Shown: positions 1 to 8,819, counted from the first letter of the stretch. The stretch is 64,000 nt of DNA from Ruminococcus sp. (GCA_017404145.1 JAFRCW010000009.1:60973-124972), one strand, 5' to 3'. Numbers and translations: made by a program. Notes: generated by a model from the letters alone, not told the origin.

Positions 1-638
1 TCTAATTCCTCCATTGAGTCGAAAAACTTCATCTCGTAGTCTTTTACAGAGCCTTCCAGAATTCCTTTAATCAAAGTTTGTGACTGTTCATTTGCCAAAT
101 CCAGAATTCCTGTTTCCGTTGCGTCCTCCGCTGCAATCTCTTCCGCGTATTGCAAAGCTTTTGCCATATCTGCTTTTTCATCCGCATTAAATAAAGTAAA
201 GCTTTCATCAAAGAACTCGATGGAGTCACTGTTGACTTTCACATCCAGTATTTCTGATTTTGGTATATAGAAATATACTGTTTTGTGAGTATTGTCAACA
301 CAGACACCAACGTTTTTGACGTCAATTCCTGCTTTCACAGTGGCGGTATACACCATTACGAAATCACCCTTGGTCAGGACAGGGATCCCTTCATCCGAAT
401 ATCTTGCCAACCCTCTGAAATTCACTTTGGCGCTGATCAGCTCGTTTGCTGCTTGAAGCTTTCCTTCTATCATTGTGTTGGATAGCTCCGCTTCACTCTG
501 ACCTAATTGTAATGAGAAAAGATCCTGACTCTTACCTGAGCAGCTGTTTATAACAAAAATCACAGTTCCGCAGATTAAAATAACACATATTAAAATAATG
601 ATGATTTTTATGATACTTATACCTTTTCCTTTTTCCAT
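1..638 (-). CDS. DUF4230-like membrane-anchored protein, partial (C-terminus outside window)
   Basis: I translated this frame by hand from the ATG at 638 and it stays open to the window edge, about 212 residues. A strong site (AAAGGAG) lies 7 bases before the ATG. Residues 7-36 are one long hydrophobic segment rich in Ile, so the protein is probably anchored in the membrane with the rest outside. The body has a segment VMVYTATVKAGID followed by FYIPKSEILDVKV and then a charged, Glu-rich helical stretch, the pattern I associate with DUF4230 proteins, whose function is unknown. It follows the 32-residue membrane peptide at 650-748 so closely that its ribosome site overlaps the peptide's stop codon, so the two are probably translated together. 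The family call is from memory of the pattern. Confidence 0.7.
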   Translation of the reverse strand, partial: MEKGKGISIIKIIIILICVILICGTVIFVINSCSGKSQDLFSLQLGQSEAELSNTMIEGKLQAANELISAKVNFRGLARYSDEGIPVLTKGDFVMVYTATVKAGIDVKNVGVCVDNTHKTVYFYIPKSEILDVKVNSDSIEFFDESFTLFNADEKADMAKALQYAEEIAAEDATETGILDLANEQSQTLIKGILEGSVKDYEMKFFDSMEEL

Positions 639-649
639 AGTAAACTCCT

Positions 650-748
650 TTAGAATATCCAAATAATGAATCCTCGAATAACGACGAACAATAGAATGAG
701 TGCGATTACGATCAGTATGATTTTTATGATTAGTTTCTTGATATACAA
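650..748 (-). CDS. 32-residue hydrophobic membrane peptide
   Basis: A short frame starts with TTG at 748, preceded by AAGGAGGTG at ideal distance, and ends at 650. The product is nearly all Ile, Leu, Val and Lys: a basic start (MYIKKLIIK), one membrane span and a short end (RGFIIWIF). Its stop overlaps the ribosome site of the DUF4230-like gene, which supports real translation and coupling. It lies just after the terminator of the structured RNA at 763-955. I do not recognise the family; it could instead be a leader peptide for the gene behind it. Confidence 0.5.
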   Translation of the reverse strand: MYIKKLIIKIILIVIALILLFVVIRGFIIWIF

Positions 749-762
749 CACCTCCTTAAAAA

Positions 763-955
763 CAAAAAGACGCACAACCGGAGTCGTGCGTCAAAAAACA
801 CATGCTCGGTAGTCGCCAAACTAATTCACATATCACGCTTCGCCAAATCTATCAGGGATAGCAGATAAGAGCATAGTGTTTTTATCAAATAAAAACACTA
901 TCCCCGCATAAAAATTGTCGAAGCAAATCATATTCTTTTGTGAATTAGTTGGCAC
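763..955 (-). ncRNA. Structured RNA, unassigned family, copy A
   Basis: About 190 nt from a sigma-A-like promoter to an intrinsic terminator. The 5' arm (939-953) and the 3' arm (815-830) form a closing stem of about 15 pairs with one bulged U. Inside is a conserved block: GGGGATAG followed by an AGTGTTTTT/AAAAACACT hairpin, then ATGCTC and CTATCCCTG, so GGGATAG can also pair with CTATCCC. Downstream of the closing stem come conserved GGCGAC, GAGC and TGTGTTTTTTG. Copy B at 30567-30778 keeps all these blocks while the closing stem changes on both sides. No gene reads through it. I could not match it to 6S RNA, SRP, tmRNA, RNase P, T-box or a riboswitch I know. Confidence 0.75.
764..792 (-). 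terminator. Intrinsic terminator of structured RNA copy A
   Basis: Read on the minus strand, GACGCAC and GTGCGTC close a GC-rich hairpin followed by five T. It lies directly behind the conserved RNA domain and before the small ORF at 748, so it either ends a free small RNA or acts as an attenuator for the DUF4230-like gene. Confidence 0.8.
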
Positions 956-959
956 CTTT

Positions 960-988
960 ATCGTATCATATTCTTTCTGTCTTTGCAA
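960..988 (-). promoter_or_regulatory. Promoter of structured RNA copy A
   Basis: On the minus strand TTGCAA, 17 bases, then TACGAT with a TGn extension. The copy B promoter at 30534-30562 has exactly the same -35, spacing and -10, and both continue AAAGRTGCCAAC. The conservation of the promoter together with the RNA argues for an independent transcript. Confidence 0.75.
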
Positions 989-1000
989 CTGTTTTTATAC

Positions 1001-1029
1001 TTGCAACCTGTTTTGTGATGATGTATAAT
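1001..1029 (+). promoter_or_regulatory. Promoter of the PAP2 gene
   Basis: TTGCAA, 17 bases, TATAAT, ending about 30 bases before the TTG start at 1060. It is divergent from the RNA copy A promoter, with only 12 bases between the two -35 boxes. Confidence 0.7.
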
Positions 1030-1059
1030 ATGACAGTACTAATTTGAAGGAGAATTCCC

Positions 1060-1608
1060 TTGGCAGAATGGATCACAAACATTGACTTTCAGATTCTCGA
1101 CTGGATACAGGCGAATATGCGCTCTCCCTTCTTCGACTGGCTGATGCCGAAGCTCTCGCTGTTAGGGGAGTGGGGGATCGTCTGGATCGTGATCGGCATG
1201 ATTCTGCTGTTTTTCAGAAAGACCCGCCGCGCGGCGGTGATCATGCTGATCTCTACCGTGGCGGTGCTGCTGGTCGGTGAATTGCTTTTGAAGAATACAG
1301 TGTGCCGCATCAGACCGTGCAACGTCAGACCGTATATCGATATTCCCGTCAAACGTCCGACCTCTTACAGTTTCCCGTCGGGACATTCCAGCACATCGTT
1401 CGCCTGCGCTTCGGCGATATTCATCCATCGCAGGACGCTTGGGATATTTGCACTGATGCTGGCGTTTTTGATCGCGTTTTCACGGATGTATAACTATGTG
1501 CATTTCCCGTCCGATGTGCTGGCGGGCGCGCTGCTCGGGATCCTGTTCACAGCGATCACCGTTGCCGTCGCGAAAGCCGTCGCGCCGAGCACCGGAAGCA
1601 GAATATAA
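1060..1608 (+). CDS. PAP2-family phosphatase (undecaprenyl-diphosphatase-like)
   Basis: 182 residues, an integral membrane phosphatase of the type that removes phosphate from polyprenyl diphosphates or phosphatidic acid at the outer membrane face. The three PAP2 motifs are present in order: K-x6-RP in KNTVCRIRPCN, PSGHS in SFPSGHSSTSF, and SR-x5-H-x3-D in SRMYNYVHFPSD. Several hydrophobic spans surround them. The start is TTG at 1060, chosen because GAAGGAG ends 7 bases before it and no ATG lies nearby. A 32-residue membrane peptide follows after 18 bases. The lipid substrate cannot be read from sequence; cell-wall lipid carrier recycling is the usual role of such short PAP2 enzymes in Firmicutes. 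Confidence 0.9.
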   Translation: MAEWITNIDFQILDWIQANMRSPFFDWLMPKLSLLGEWGIVWIVIGMILLFFRKTRRAAVIMLISTVAVLLVGELLLKNTVCRIRPCNVRPYIDIPVKRPTSYSFPSGHSSTSFACASAIFIHRRTLGIFALMLAFLIAFSRMYNYVHFPSDVLAGALLGILFTAITVAVAKAVAPSTGSRI

Positions 1609-1626
1609 ACGAAGCGGGGTGTTCCT

Positions 1627-1725
1627 ATGAAGAAAAAACGTACTTGGATCATTCGTATCGTGGCGCTGATCTGCGCTCTGCTGATGCTCGCGACCGTGCT
1701 TGCGGTCGTGCTGTCAGCCCGCTGA
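1627..1725 (+). CDS. 32-residue single-span membrane peptide
   Basis: ATG at 1627 to TGA at 1725. The product starts MKKKRTWIIRIVALICALLM and continues as one uninterrupted hydrophobic span ending in SAR. The ribosome site is weak (GGGGTG). It lies 18 bases behind the PAP2 gene and is probably on the same transcript. Basic head plus one span resembles the small peptides found beside transport or phosphatase genes in Clostridia, but I cannot name a family; it could also be a truncated signal-peptide-like remnant. Confidence 0.45.
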   Translation: MKKKRTWIIRIVALICALLMLATVLAVVLSAR

Positions 1726-1866
1726 AACCGCATAAAAACGCAATATTTAGCGATAAAAGCCGTATGTCGTCACAAGATGTGCGGCTTTCCGTCTGTTTTG
1801 GTAAAACTATACAAAAAATCATATAAAAATTCTCTATTTTCTACGAAAAAACTTTTTGCGTTTTTC

Positions 1867-1895
1867 TTGATTTTATTTGCCTATTATAGTATAAT
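1867..1895 (+). promoter_or_regulatory. Promoter of the ribosomal protein operon
   Basis: TTGATT, 17 bases, TATAAT. It is the only strong promoter in the 450 bases before rpsJ and gives a leader of about 280 bases. Confidence 0.75.
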
Positions 1896-1901
1896 GACCC
1901 T

Positions 1902-2179
1902 TGCGTGACTGCACAATGATATGCGTTGAAGCGGGAGGTTGCGGCATTTTGCCGGTTTTTCCGTGGAGTATGTCCGATTTTAAACCGGGCGAAAGAATAG
2001 TTTTGGACTTTTTCTGACATTGGGGTTGCTATGTCAGGAAGCTTTTGGGCCATCTCCATCCGGTTGACATTCAGTGTTGATCGGTTTTTTAATGAAGGGG
2101 TCGGGAACACCCGGCTCAGTGGAATGAAGTTGAAACATCTATCGCGCCCCAGCTAAAAATTTATTTAGGAGGCGAAGAT
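1902..2179 (+). promoter_or_regulatory. Long 5' leader of the S10 operon
   Basis: About 280 bases of transcript precede rpsJ with no convincing reading frame. A 7-pair hairpin CTGACAT/ATGTCAG lies at 2014-2037, and other G-rich stretches could pair. Such leaders often carry translational or attenuation control by an operon protein (L4 in enteric bacteria), but no known leader class is recognised here. Confidence 0.45.
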
Positions 2180-2491
2180 ATGGCAGTCAAGGAAAAAATC
2201 AGGATAAGATTAAAGGGCTATGATCACCAGCTGGTGGATCAGTCCGCAGAGAGAATCGTCGCTACAGCCAAGCGTACAGGCGCCCGCGTCTCGGGTCCCG
2301 TGCCGCTTCCCACCGAGAAGCAGGTTGTGACTATCCTCAGAGCTGTTCATAAGTACAAGGACAGCCGCGAGCAGTTCGAGATGAGAACTCACAAGCGTCT
2401 TATCGACATTTTAAGACCGTCCAACAAGACAGTCGAGGCTCTTATGAGCTTAGAGCTCCCTGCCGGCGTTGAGATTGAGATCAAGCTGTAA
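2180..2491 (+). CDS. rpsJ: 30S ribosomal protein S10
   Basis: 103 residues, normal length. S10 sits in the small-subunit head and also binds NusB in transcription antitermination. The conserved segment [10 protein letters not shown] near residue 70 is intact. The start is ATG at 2180 with AGGAGG before it. It is the first gene of the operon and is followed by a 165-base gap holding an intergenic repeat. Confidence 0.98.
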   Translation: MAVKEKIRIRLKGYDHQLVDQSAERIVATAKRTGARVSGPVPLPTEKQVVTILRAVHKYKDSREQFEMRTHKRLIDILRPSNKTVEALMSLELPAGVEIEIKL

Positions 2492-2502
2492 ATTTCCCTA
2501 TA

Positions 2503-2531
2503 CCGTAGGGCGGGGCTTGCTCCCGCCGAGA
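2503..2531. repeat. Short GTAGGG...CCGA palindromic repeat, copy 1
   Basis: CGTAGGG followed by GGCGGGG, CTTG, and CTCCCGCC, then GA. Nearly the same sequence occurs at 14760-14791, and shorter relatives at 30973-31002 and 39373-39404. It sits between rpsJ and rplC and can form a GC-rich hairpin without a T-run, so it is not an obvious terminator. Confidence 0.65.
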
Positions 2532-2656
2532 GCGCCAAGTTACTCGGGCGTTGAACGATATGGAGGAATGAGCGGTTTATCCATTCCCAACCTACCACGC
2601 AGACAGGGTCATGTCGGAGAGATCCGACCAATAACCTATAAGGAGGATATAAAAGA

Positions 2657-3289
2657 ATGCAGAAAGCATTAATCGGCAAGAAGATCGGTATGACACAGAT
2701 CTTCGACGAGAAGGGAAAAGTAGTTCCCGTCACCGTTGTTGAAGCGGGTCCTTGTGTTGTTTCTCAGCTCAAGACCGTTGATACAGACGGTTATGAAGCC
2801 GTACAGGTAGGCTTCGGCGACATCAAGCAAAAGCACTTGACCAAGCCTCTGGCAGGCCACTTCAAGAAGGCTGACGTCGCACCCAAGAGAATTCTCAAGG
2901 AATTCAGATTTGACGACTGCTCCGCATATGAGCTGGGCCAGATCATCAAAGCAGACGTATTCGAGAACGGCAACAAGGTTGACGTTACCGGCAAGAGCAA
3001 AGGTAAGGGTTACGCCGGCGTGATCAAGAGATGGAACTTTGCCCGTCTTAAGGAATCTCACGGTACCGGCCCGAACGCGCGTCACGGCGGCTCCATGGGC
3101 GCTTGCTCCTCTCCCTCCAGAGTATGGAAGGGCAAGAAGATGGCAGGTCACCTCGGCGCTGAGCGCGTTACCGTCCAGAACCTCACTGTCGTCAAGGTTG
3201 ACGCGGAGAACAACCTGCTCGCTATCAAGGGCGCTGTTCCCGGTCCCAACGGCGGCTACGTTGTCATCAAAGACAGCGTAAAGGCTTAA
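2657..3289 (+). CDS. rplC: 50S ribosomal protein L3
   Basis: 210 residues, usual size. L3 folds early in assembly and reaches toward the peptidyl transferase centre with its central extension. The signature block with [19 protein letters not shown] and KMAGHLG is present around residues 135-165. The ATG at 2657 has AAGGAGG before it. The gene follows an unusually long gap after rpsJ containing a hairpin GTCGG/CCGAC at about 2614-2629. Confidence 0.98.
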   Translation: MQKALIGKKIGMTQIFDEKGKVVPVTVVEAGPCVVSQLKTVDTDGYEAVQVGFGDIKQKHLTKPLAGHFKKADVAPKRILKEFRFDDCSAYELGQIIKADVFENGNKVDVTGKSKGKGYAGVIKRWNFARLKESHGTGPNARHGGSMGACSSPSRVWKGKKMAGHLGAERVTVQNLTVVKVDAENNLLAIKGAVPGPNGGYVVIKDSVKA

Positions 3290-3305
3290 GGAAGGAGGAA
3301 GTAAT

Positions 3306-3929
3306 ATGCCTAATGTAAACGTAGTTGATATGCAGGGCAAGAAAGTCTCTACCGTAGAACTTTCCGAGACTGTATTCGGTATCGAACCTAACGCTGCGGT
3401 AATGCATATGATGGTAGTTTCCTATCTTGCGAACCAGCGTCAGGGCACCCAGTCGGCTCTCACCCGTTCCGAGGTTTCGGGCGGCGGCAGAAAGCCCTGG
3501 AGACAGAAGGGTACCGGCAGAGCGCGTCAGGGCTCGACCCGCGCTCCCCAGTGGTATCACGGCGGCGTAGTATTTGCTCCGAAGCCCAGAGATTACCGTT
3601 TCTCTGTTAACAAAAAGGTAAGAAGACTTGCGATGAAGTCCGCGTTCTCTGCTAAGGCGCAGGCTGAGGAAATCATCGTTATCGATTCCATCGCTTTTGA
3701 TGAGATCAAGACAAAGAACGCTGTTGCGATGCTCAGCGCAGTAGGATCCGAGCGCAAGGCTCTGGTGGTTCTTCCCGAGGTTGACGTAAAGGCTGTCAAG
3801 TCTTTTAACAACATCCCCGGCGTCAAGACCGCTCAGGTCAATGAGCTCAACGTCTATGACATCCTCAACGCCGATAAGCTGATTATCGCGAAGGACGCGC
3901 TTGCGAAGATTGAGGAGGTATACGCATGA
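3306..3929 (+). CDS. rplD: 50S ribosomal protein L4
   Basis: 207 residues. L4 contributes the long loop lining the peptide exit tunnel; that loop is visible as [19 protein letters not shown] at about residues 58-76. In some bacteria L4 also represses the S10 operon. Its last codons overlap the rplW start by 4 bases (ATGA), showing coupled translation. Confidence 0.98.
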   Translation: MPNVNVVDMQGKKVSTVELSETVFGIEPNAAVMHMMVVSYLANQRQGTQSALTRSEVSGGGRKPWRQKGTGRARQGSTRAPQWYHGGVVFAPKPRDYRFSVNKKVRRLAMKSAFSAKAQAEEIIVIDSIAFDEIKTKNAVAMLSAVGSERKALVVLPEVDVKAVKSFNNIPGVKTAQVNELNVYDILNADKLIIAKDALAKIEEVYA

Positions 3930-4216
3930 TAGCACATGATATCATTATCCGCCCCATCATCACTGAGAAGGCGATGCAGGACATTACCGCTAAAAAGTAT
4001 GTCTTTGAAGTTGCGAAGAACGCTTCCAAGATCGACATCAAGAGAGCTGTCGAAGAGGCTTTCAAGGTTAAGGTTGAAAAAGTCAACACTGTCAAGGTTC
4101 GCGGCCAGATGCGCCGTCAGGGCAGATTTGAGGGCTATACCCGCTCCTGGAAGAAAGCTTATGTACAGCTTTCCGCGAAATCAAAACCCATCGAATTTTT
4201 TGAAGGCATGATGTAA
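3926..4216 (+). CDS. rplW: 50S ribosomal protein L23
   Basis: 96 residues. L23 lies at the tunnel exit and is the docking point for trigger factor and the signal recognition particle. The N-terminus ([12 protein letters not shown]) and the basic segment around [16 protein letters not shown] are typical. The ATG overlaps the rplD stop. A 219-base gap follows, holding a repeat element. Confidence 0.98.
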   Translation: MIAHDIIIRPIITEKAMQDITAKKYVFEVAKNASKIDIKRAVEEAFKVKVEKVNTVKVRGQMRRQGRFEGYTRSWKKAYVQLSAKSKPIEFFEGMM

Positions 4217-4247
4217 AGCCTGTGCTCGCTGCGCGAGCCCGGCCTTA

Positions 4248-4303
4248 ATGAAGGATGAAGAATGAAAAACGAAGGAAGGGCTTCGCCCTCACCCGAATTT
4301 CTG
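4248..4303. repeat. Heptad array plus GGGC-hairpin element, copy 1
   Basis: Four 7-base units of the type ATGAAGR run from 4248, followed by AAGGGCTTCGCCCTC and ACCCGAATTTC. The same architecture (7-base units, GGGC/GCCC hairpin, ACCYGATTC) is seen at 38114-38179, 43811-43868 and, inverted, 61913-61990. It lies between rplW and rplB inside an essential operon. An AT-rich stretch TATATATAATATATATCC at about 4351-4368 in the same gap could be a weak secondary promoter. Confidence 0.6.
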
Positions 4304-4435
4304 ATTTTGTTTCTTCACAGCTGCGCGGCGTGATACAAATCATCTATACTATATATAATATATATCCGCACAGGCATCTGAATGTATGGGATTCGCCATA
4401 ATCCCGCAAAGCCATCATGAGGAGAGTGAAGTAAA

Positions 4436-5269
4436 ATGGCTATTAAAGTTTATAAGCCGACTACCAACGCAAGACGTAATATGTCGGTTACGGACTACTC
4501 CGGACTCTCAAAAGTTGCTCCCGAAAAGAGCTTGCTCGCCCCCTTAAAGAAGAATTCCGGCCGTAACAGCTACGGCAGGATCACAGTTCGTCACAGAGGC
4601 GGCGGCAACAGGAGAAAGTACCGTATTATTGATTTCAAGCGTCAGAAGTTTGACGTAGAGGGCACCGTCCTCACCTTAGAGTATGATCCCAACCGTTCGG
4701 CGTTTATCGCTCTGGTAGAGTATACCGACGGCGAGAAAGCCTACATCATCGCGCCCCAGGGCCTGAAGGTCGGCGACAAGGTCGTCGCGGGCGAGGCTGC
4801 CGATATCAAACCCGGCAACGCGCTTCCCCTGAAGAACATCCCCCAGGGTACATTCGTTCACAACGTTGAGTTGTATCCCGGCAGAGGCGCCCAGCTGGCG
4901 CGCGCCGCGGGCAATATGGCTCAGCTGATGGCGAAAGAGAACGGTATGGCTCTCTTGAGACTGCCTTCCGGCGAGCTGAGAAATGTTCCCGAGACCTGTA
5001 TGGCTACCATCGGTCAGGTCGGCAACATCGACCATGAGAACGTCAAGATCGGTAAAGCGGGCAGAAAGAGAAATATGGGTATCCGCCCGACCGTCAGAGG
5101 TTCTGTTATGAACCCGAACGACCATCCGCACGGCGGTGGTGAGGGCAAGTCCCCCGTAGGCCGTCCGGGTCCTGTTACCCCTTGGGGTAAGCCCGCTCTC
5201 GGCTATAAGACAAGAAAGAACAACAAGGCTTCCGATAAACTCATCGTAAGACGCAGAAACACCAAGTAA
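4436..5269 (+). CDS. rplB: 50S ribosomal protein L2
   Basis: 277 residues, full length. L2 binds 23S rRNA near the peptidyl transferase centre and is needed for subunit joining. The conserved C-terminal block with [20 protein letters not shown] contains the functionally important His. The ATG has a GGAGAG site before it. Confidence 0.98.
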   Translation: MAIKVYKPTTNARRNMSVTDYSGLSKVAPEKSLLAPLKKNSGRNSYGRITVRHRGGGNRRKYRIIDFKRQKFDVEGTVLTLEYDPNRSAFIALVEYTDGEKAYIIAPQGLKVGDKVVAGEAADIKPGNALPLKNIPQGTFVHNVELYPGRGAQLARAAGNMAQLMAKENGMALLRLPSGELRNVPETCMATIGQVGNIDHENVKIGKAGRKRNMGIRPTVRGSVMNPNDHPHGGGEGKSPVGRPGPVTPWGKPALGYKTRKNNKASDKLIVRRRNTK

Positions 5270-5293
5270 GGCTGGAAAGGAAGGAACAATTTT

Positions 5294-5566
5294 ATGAGTA
5301 GAAGTACTAAAAAAGGACCTTTTGTTCAGCCGGTGCTGCTCAAAAGAGTTCAGGAAATGAACGCTCAGGGCGAGAAGAGAATCTTAAAGACTTGGTCGAG
5401 ATCTTCGACAATCTTCCCTGAGTTTGTAGGACACACATTTGCTGTTCACGACGGCAGAAAGCACGTTCCGGTATACGTTACCGAGGATATGGTCGGACAC
5501 AAGCTCGGCGAGTTTGCTCCCACCCGTACCTTCCGCGGCCACGCCGGTTCGAAGACAAGTAAGTAA
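5294..5566 (+). CDS. rpsS: 30S ribosomal protein S19
   Basis: 90 residues. S19 is a head protein that pairs with S13 and contacts the A-site tRNA. Both hallmarks are intact: RSTKKGPFV at the start and [16 protein letters not shown] near the end. It is spaced 24 bases from rplB. Confidence 0.98.
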   Translation: MSRSTKKGPFVQPVLLKRVQEMNAQGEKRILKTWSRSSTIFPEFVGHTFAVHDGRKHVPVYVTEDMVGHKLGEFAPTRTFRGHAGSKTSK

Positions 5567-5583
5567 GCAGGAGGAGTTAGAGA

Positions 5584-5919
5584 ATGGAATCTAAGGCATA
5601 TTTACATTATGTCCGTATCTCACCTCGCAAGGTTTCCGTTGTATTGAACCTCATCAGAGGCAAAGACGTCAAACTCGCGAAGGCTATTCTTGAGCAGACT
5701 CCCAAGGCTGCTTGCGAGCCGCTGTTAAAGCTGCTCAAGTCCGCTGTGGCAAATGCAGAGAATAACCACGATATGGATGTGGCTAACCTTTACGTAGCCG
5801 AGTGCTACGCAAGTCAGGGCCCCACACTCAAGCGTATCCGTCCCAGAGCACAGGGCAGAGCCTTCCGCATTGACAAGAAGACCTCGCACATTACACTCGT
5901 GCTCAAGGAAAGAGAATAA
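5584..5919 (+). CDS. rplV: 50S ribosomal protein L22
   Basis: 111 residues. L22 lines the exit tunnel with a beta-hairpin; the conserved tip region [18 protein letters not shown] is present near residue 80-97, a place where changes give macrolide resistance in other bacteria. The sequence here looks wild type. The start follows AGGAGG. Confidence 0.98.
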   Translation: MESKAYLHYVRISPRKVSVVLNLIRGKDVKLAKAILEQTPKAACEPLLKLLKSAVANAENNHDMDVANLYVAECYASQGPTLKRIRPRAQGRAFRIDKKTSHITLVLKERE

Positions 5920-5931
5920 GGAGGTAGAGTT

Positions 5932-6633
5932 ATGGGCCAGAAAGTTAATCCGCACGGTTTACGTGTAGGTATCATCAAAGATTGGGATTCCCGTTGGTAT
6001 GCTGATAAGAAGAACTTCGGCGCGACATTGGTCGAAGACTACAACCTCAGAAGAGATTTAAAGAAGCAGCTCTACGGCGCGGGTATTCCGAAGATCGAGA
6101 TTGAACGCGACGGCAAGAAAGTCCGTATTCACATTCACTGCGCAAAGCCCGGTATGATCATCGGTAAGGGCGGCGCTGAGATCGAGAAGCTCAGACTCCA
6201 GTGCGAGAAGAAGCTGGGCAAGCCCGTTGCCATCAATATCATTGAAGTAAAGCAGCCTGACCTTAACGCTCAGTTAGTTGCTGAGTCCATCGCTGCGCAG
6301 CTCGAGAGAAGAATTTCTTTCCGCCGCGCGATGAAGCAGGCTATCGGCAGAGCGATGCGCTTCGGCGCCAAGGGTATCAAGACCCAGTGCTCCGGCCGTC
6401 TGGGCGGCGCTGAAATCGCCCGTTCAGAACAGTACCACGAGGGTACTATCCCGCTTCAGACCTTAAGAGCGGACATCGATTACGGCTTTGCAGAGGCTAC
6501 CACCACTTACGGCAAGATCGGCGTAAAGGTATGGCTCTACAGAGGCGAGGTTCTCCAGGAGAACACCCAGCGCTCGAGAGAGAGAAGAGAGAGAAGAGAA
6601 AGAAGACCGCGTAGGGAAGGAGGCAACAAATAA
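5932..6633 (+). CDS. rpsC: 30S ribosomal protein S3
   Basis: 233 residues. S3 forms part of the mRNA entry channel. It has the KH-type RNA-binding loop [15 protein letters not shown] at about residues 75-90 and the C-terminal domain with [16 protein letters not shown] sequence. A basic tail of alternating Arg and Glu ([15 protein letters not shown]) ends the protein. Its TAA shares one base with the rplP ATG. Confidence 0.98.
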   Translation: MGQKVNPHGLRVGIIKDWDSRWYADKKNFGATLVEDYNLRRDLKKQLYGAGIPKIEIERDGKKVRIHIHCAKPGMIIGKGGAEIEKLRLQCEKKLGKPVAINIIEVKQPDLNAQLVAESIAAQLERRISFRRAMKQAIGRAMRFGAKGIKTQCSGRLGGAEIARSEQYHEGTIPLQTLRADIDYGFAEATTTYGKIGVKVWLYRGEVLQENTQRSRERRERRERRPRREGGNK

Positions 6634-7049
6634 TGCTGATGCCAAAGCGTGTGAAGTACAGAAGAGTTCACAGAGGCCGTATGACAGGCCGTGCTTACAG
6701 AGGCAACAAGGTTACCTACGGTGAGTATGGTTTAAAAGCATTAGAGCCTGCGTGGATCACTTCCAACCAGATCGAAGCAGCCCGTGTCGCTATGACCCGT
6801 TACTGCAAGAGATTCGGTAAAGTATGGATCAAGATTTTCCCTGACAAGCCTGTCACAGCGAAGCCCGCTGAGACTCGAATGGGTTCAGGTAAAGGTTCAC
6901 CCGAGTATTGGGTAGCGGTTGTCAAGCCCGACAGAATCATGTTTGAGATTGCCGGCGTTCCCGAAGAGACCGCAAGAGAAGCGATGAGACTTGCGGCGGC
7001 TAAGCTGCCGATCAAGTGCAAGTTCGTGAAGAAAGGCGAGGAGGTTTGA
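6633..7049 (+). CDS. rplP: 50S ribosomal protein L16
   Basis: 138 residues, starting [11 protein letters not shown] as in most L16 proteins. L16 organises the A-site region of the large subunit. The segment with [21 protein letters not shown] is typical. The ATG at 6633 overlaps the rpsC stop by one base; a second in-frame ATG two codons later is less likely because family members keep the longer form. Confidence 0.97.
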   Translation: MLMPKRVKYRRVHRGRMTGRAYRGNKVTYGEYGLKALEPAWITSNQIEAARVAMTRYCKRFGKVWIKIFPDKPVTAKPAETRMGSGKGSPEYWVAVVKPDRIMFEIAGVPEETAREAMRLAAAKLPIKCKFVKKGEEV

Positions 7050-7054
7050 GTTTT

Positions 7055-7252
7055 ATGAAAGCGAAAGACTTAAGAGAGTTATCGGCTCACGAGCTCGAGC
7101 TCAAGCTCAAGGACCTCAAGGAAGAGCTCTTCAACCTTCGTTTCCAGCTTGCTATCAACCAGCTCGATAACCCGATGCGTATCACCGCCGTCAAGAGAGA
7201 CATCGCGCGCGTTTATACCGTGCTCCGCGAGACCTCTGACGCCGAGGCATAA
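7055..7252 (+). CDS. rpmC: 50S ribosomal protein L29
   Basis: 65 residues from ATG at 7055; a GAGGAGG site precedes this codon, so longer frames starting upstream are unlikely. L29 is two helices beside L23 at the tunnel exit. The signature [19 protein letters not shown] is intact. Confidence 0.97.
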   Translation: MKAKDLRELSAHELELKLKDLKEELFNLRFQLAINQLDNPMRITAVKRDIARVYTVLRETSDAEA

Positions 7253-7265
7253 TAGGAGGTAGACC

Positions 7266-7523
7266 ATGAGCGAAAGAAATATGAGAAAAACACTCGTCGG
7301 TAAGGTAGCTTCCGATAAGATGGACAAGACCATCGTCGTATCCATCGAAGACAGCGTCAAGCACAAGCTGTATAACAAGGTTATCAAGCGTACCCGCCGC
7401 GTCAAGGCACACGATGAGAACAACGAGTGCAAGATCGGCGACCGCGTCAAAATCATGGAGACCCGTCCCCTCTCTAAGGATAAGAGATGGAGACTCGTCG
7501 AGATCGTAGAAAAAGCGAAATAA
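7266..7523 (+). CDS. rpsQ: 30S ribosomal protein S17
   Basis: 85 residues. S17 is an OB-fold protein that binds 16S rRNA early in assembly. The core [18 protein letters not shown] and the segment [18 protein letters not shown] are typical. It starts 13 bases behind rpmC with AGGAGG. Confidence 0.97.
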   Translation: MSERNMRKTLVGKVASDKMDKTIVVSIEDSVKHKLYNKVIKRTRRVKAHDENNECKIGDRVKIMETRPLSKDKRWRLVEIVEKAK

Positions 7524-7549
7524 GTTTCTTGAGAAAAGGAGAATAGAAA

Positions 7550-7918
7550 ATGATTCAACAGCAGACTTATCTCAAGGTTGCCGACAACACCGGCGCAAAG
7601 GAACTTATGTGTATTCGTGTTCTCGGCGGAACCAGGAGAAGATATGCCAACATCGGCGACGTTATCGTTGCTTCGGTTAAGAAAGCAACACCGGGCGGCG
7701 TTGTAAAGAAGGGCGATGTAGTCAGAGCTGTCGTAGTTCGCTCCGCGAAGGGCGTAAGACGCGACGACGGTACCTACATCCGTTTCGATGAGAACGCAGC
7801 CGTCATCATCAAAGAAGACAAAAACCCCCGCGGCACCCGTATTTTCGGACCTGTCGCGAGAGAGCTCAGAGATAAGGACTATATGAAGATCCTGTCTCTC
7901 GCTCCCGAAGTACTTTAA
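7550..7918 (+). CDS. rplN: 50S ribosomal protein L14
   Basis: 122 residues, the standard length. L14 forms an inter-subunit bridge and is the site where the silencing factor RsfS binds. It begins [20 protein letters not shown] and carries the conserved [13 protein letters not shown] strand. Confidence 0.98.
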   Translation: MIQQQTYLKVADNTGAKELMCIRVLGGTRRRYANIGDVIVASVKKATPGGVVKKGDVVRAVVVRSAKGVRRDDGTYIRFDENAAVIIKEDKNPRGTRIFGPVARELRDKDYMKILSLAPEVL

Positions 7919-7934
7919 TCAGGAGGTGCCAACT

Positions 7935-8255
7935 ATGAATAACAAGGTTCATGTAAAAACAGGCGATACTGTCGTGGTACTCTCCGGCAAGGATAAGGGC
8001 AAGAAGGGCCAGGTTATGGCGGTATCCCCCAAAGAGGGTAAGGTTATCGTCGAGAAGGTCAATATGGTATCTAAGCACGTCAAGCCCAGAAGAATGGGCG
8101 AGCCCGGCGGTATCATCAAGGCTGAGGGCGCGATGTACGCTTCCAAGGTACAGATCGTCTGCCCCCGCTGCAAGAAGCCCACACGCGTAGGTCATAAGAT
8201 CTATGAAGACGGAACCAAGGGCCGCGTCTGTAAGAAGTGCGGCGAAGCGCTGTAA
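7935..8255 (+). CDS. rplX: 50S ribosomal protein L24 with zinc-ribbon-like C-terminus
   Basis: 106 residues from ATG at 7935. A GTG at 7926 is in frame but lies inside the ribosome site AGGAGG, so it is not the start. The N-terminal KOW segment (GDTVVVLSGKDKGKKGQV) binds 23S rRNA during early assembly. The C-terminus carries CPRC and CKKC pairs, the metal-binding version of L24 seen in many Firmicutes. Confidence 0.97.
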   Translation: MNNKVHVKTGDTVVVLSGKDKGKKGQVMAVSPKEGKVIVEKVNMVSKHVKPRRMGEPGGIIKAEGAMYASKVQIVCPRCKKPTRVGHKIYEDGTKGRVCKKCGEAL

Positions 8256-8267
8256 GGAGGAGAAGAA

Positions 8268-8807
8268 ATGGCAAGACTGAAAGAGTATTATACAAAGGAA
8301 GTCGCGCCCGCTCTGATGAAGAAGTTCTCCTACAAGAGCGTGATGCAGATTCCGAAGCTTGACAAAATCGTAGTCAACGTCGGCGCCGGCGAAGTCAAGG
8401 ACAACGCCAAGGCGATGGACGCCATTATTTCCGATCTGGGTCAGATCACCGGCCAGAAGGCGATGATCTGCAAGGCGAGAAAGTCCGTTGCGAACTTCAA
8501 GCTCAGAGAAGGTATGCCCATCGGCGCCAAGGTCACACTCCGCGGCGAGCGTATGTATGAGTTTTTAGACAGACTCTTCAACGTCGCTCTCCCCAGAGTA
8601 AGAGACTTCCGCGGTATCAACCCCAACTCCTTTGACGGCAGAGGCAACTACGCCTTAGGTCTCAAGGAACAGTTGATTTTCCCGGAGATCGACTATGATA
8701 AGATCGATAAGGTTCGCGGTATGGATATCGCTTTCGTTACCACCGCGAAAACAGATGAAGAAGCCCGTGAGCTGCTCAGACTGATGGGCGCACCGTTTAG
8801 TAAGTAA
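8268..8807 (+). CDS. rplE: 50S ribosomal protein L5
   Basis: 179 residues. L5 binds 5S rRNA and touches the P-site tRNA. Typical segments are [14 protein letters not shown] and the block [17 protein letters not shown]. It follows rplX by 12 bases with AAGGAGGAG. Confidence 0.98.
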   Translation: MARLKEYYTKEVAPALMKKFSYKSVMQIPKLDKIVVNVGAGEVKDNAKAMDAIISDLGQITGQKAMICKARKSVANFKLREGMPIGAKVTLRGERMYEFLDRLFNVALPRVRDFRGINPNSFDGRGNYALGLKEQLIFPEIDYDKIDKVRGMDIAFVTTAKTDEEARELLRLMGAPFSK

Positions 8808-8819
8808 GGAGGGATTGTT

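Noticed and set aside
763..955. T-box, SAM, c-di-GMP, tmRNA, SRP or RNase P RNA
   Set aside because: None of their hallmark sequences is present (for example no T-box TGGNACCGCG and no RNase P GAGGAAAGTC). 6S RNA could not be fully excluded by eye.
2669..3340. 223-residue open frame on the minus strand opposite rplC
   Set aside because: It is the antisense shadow of L3, with no ribosome site and composition set by the codons of the real gene.
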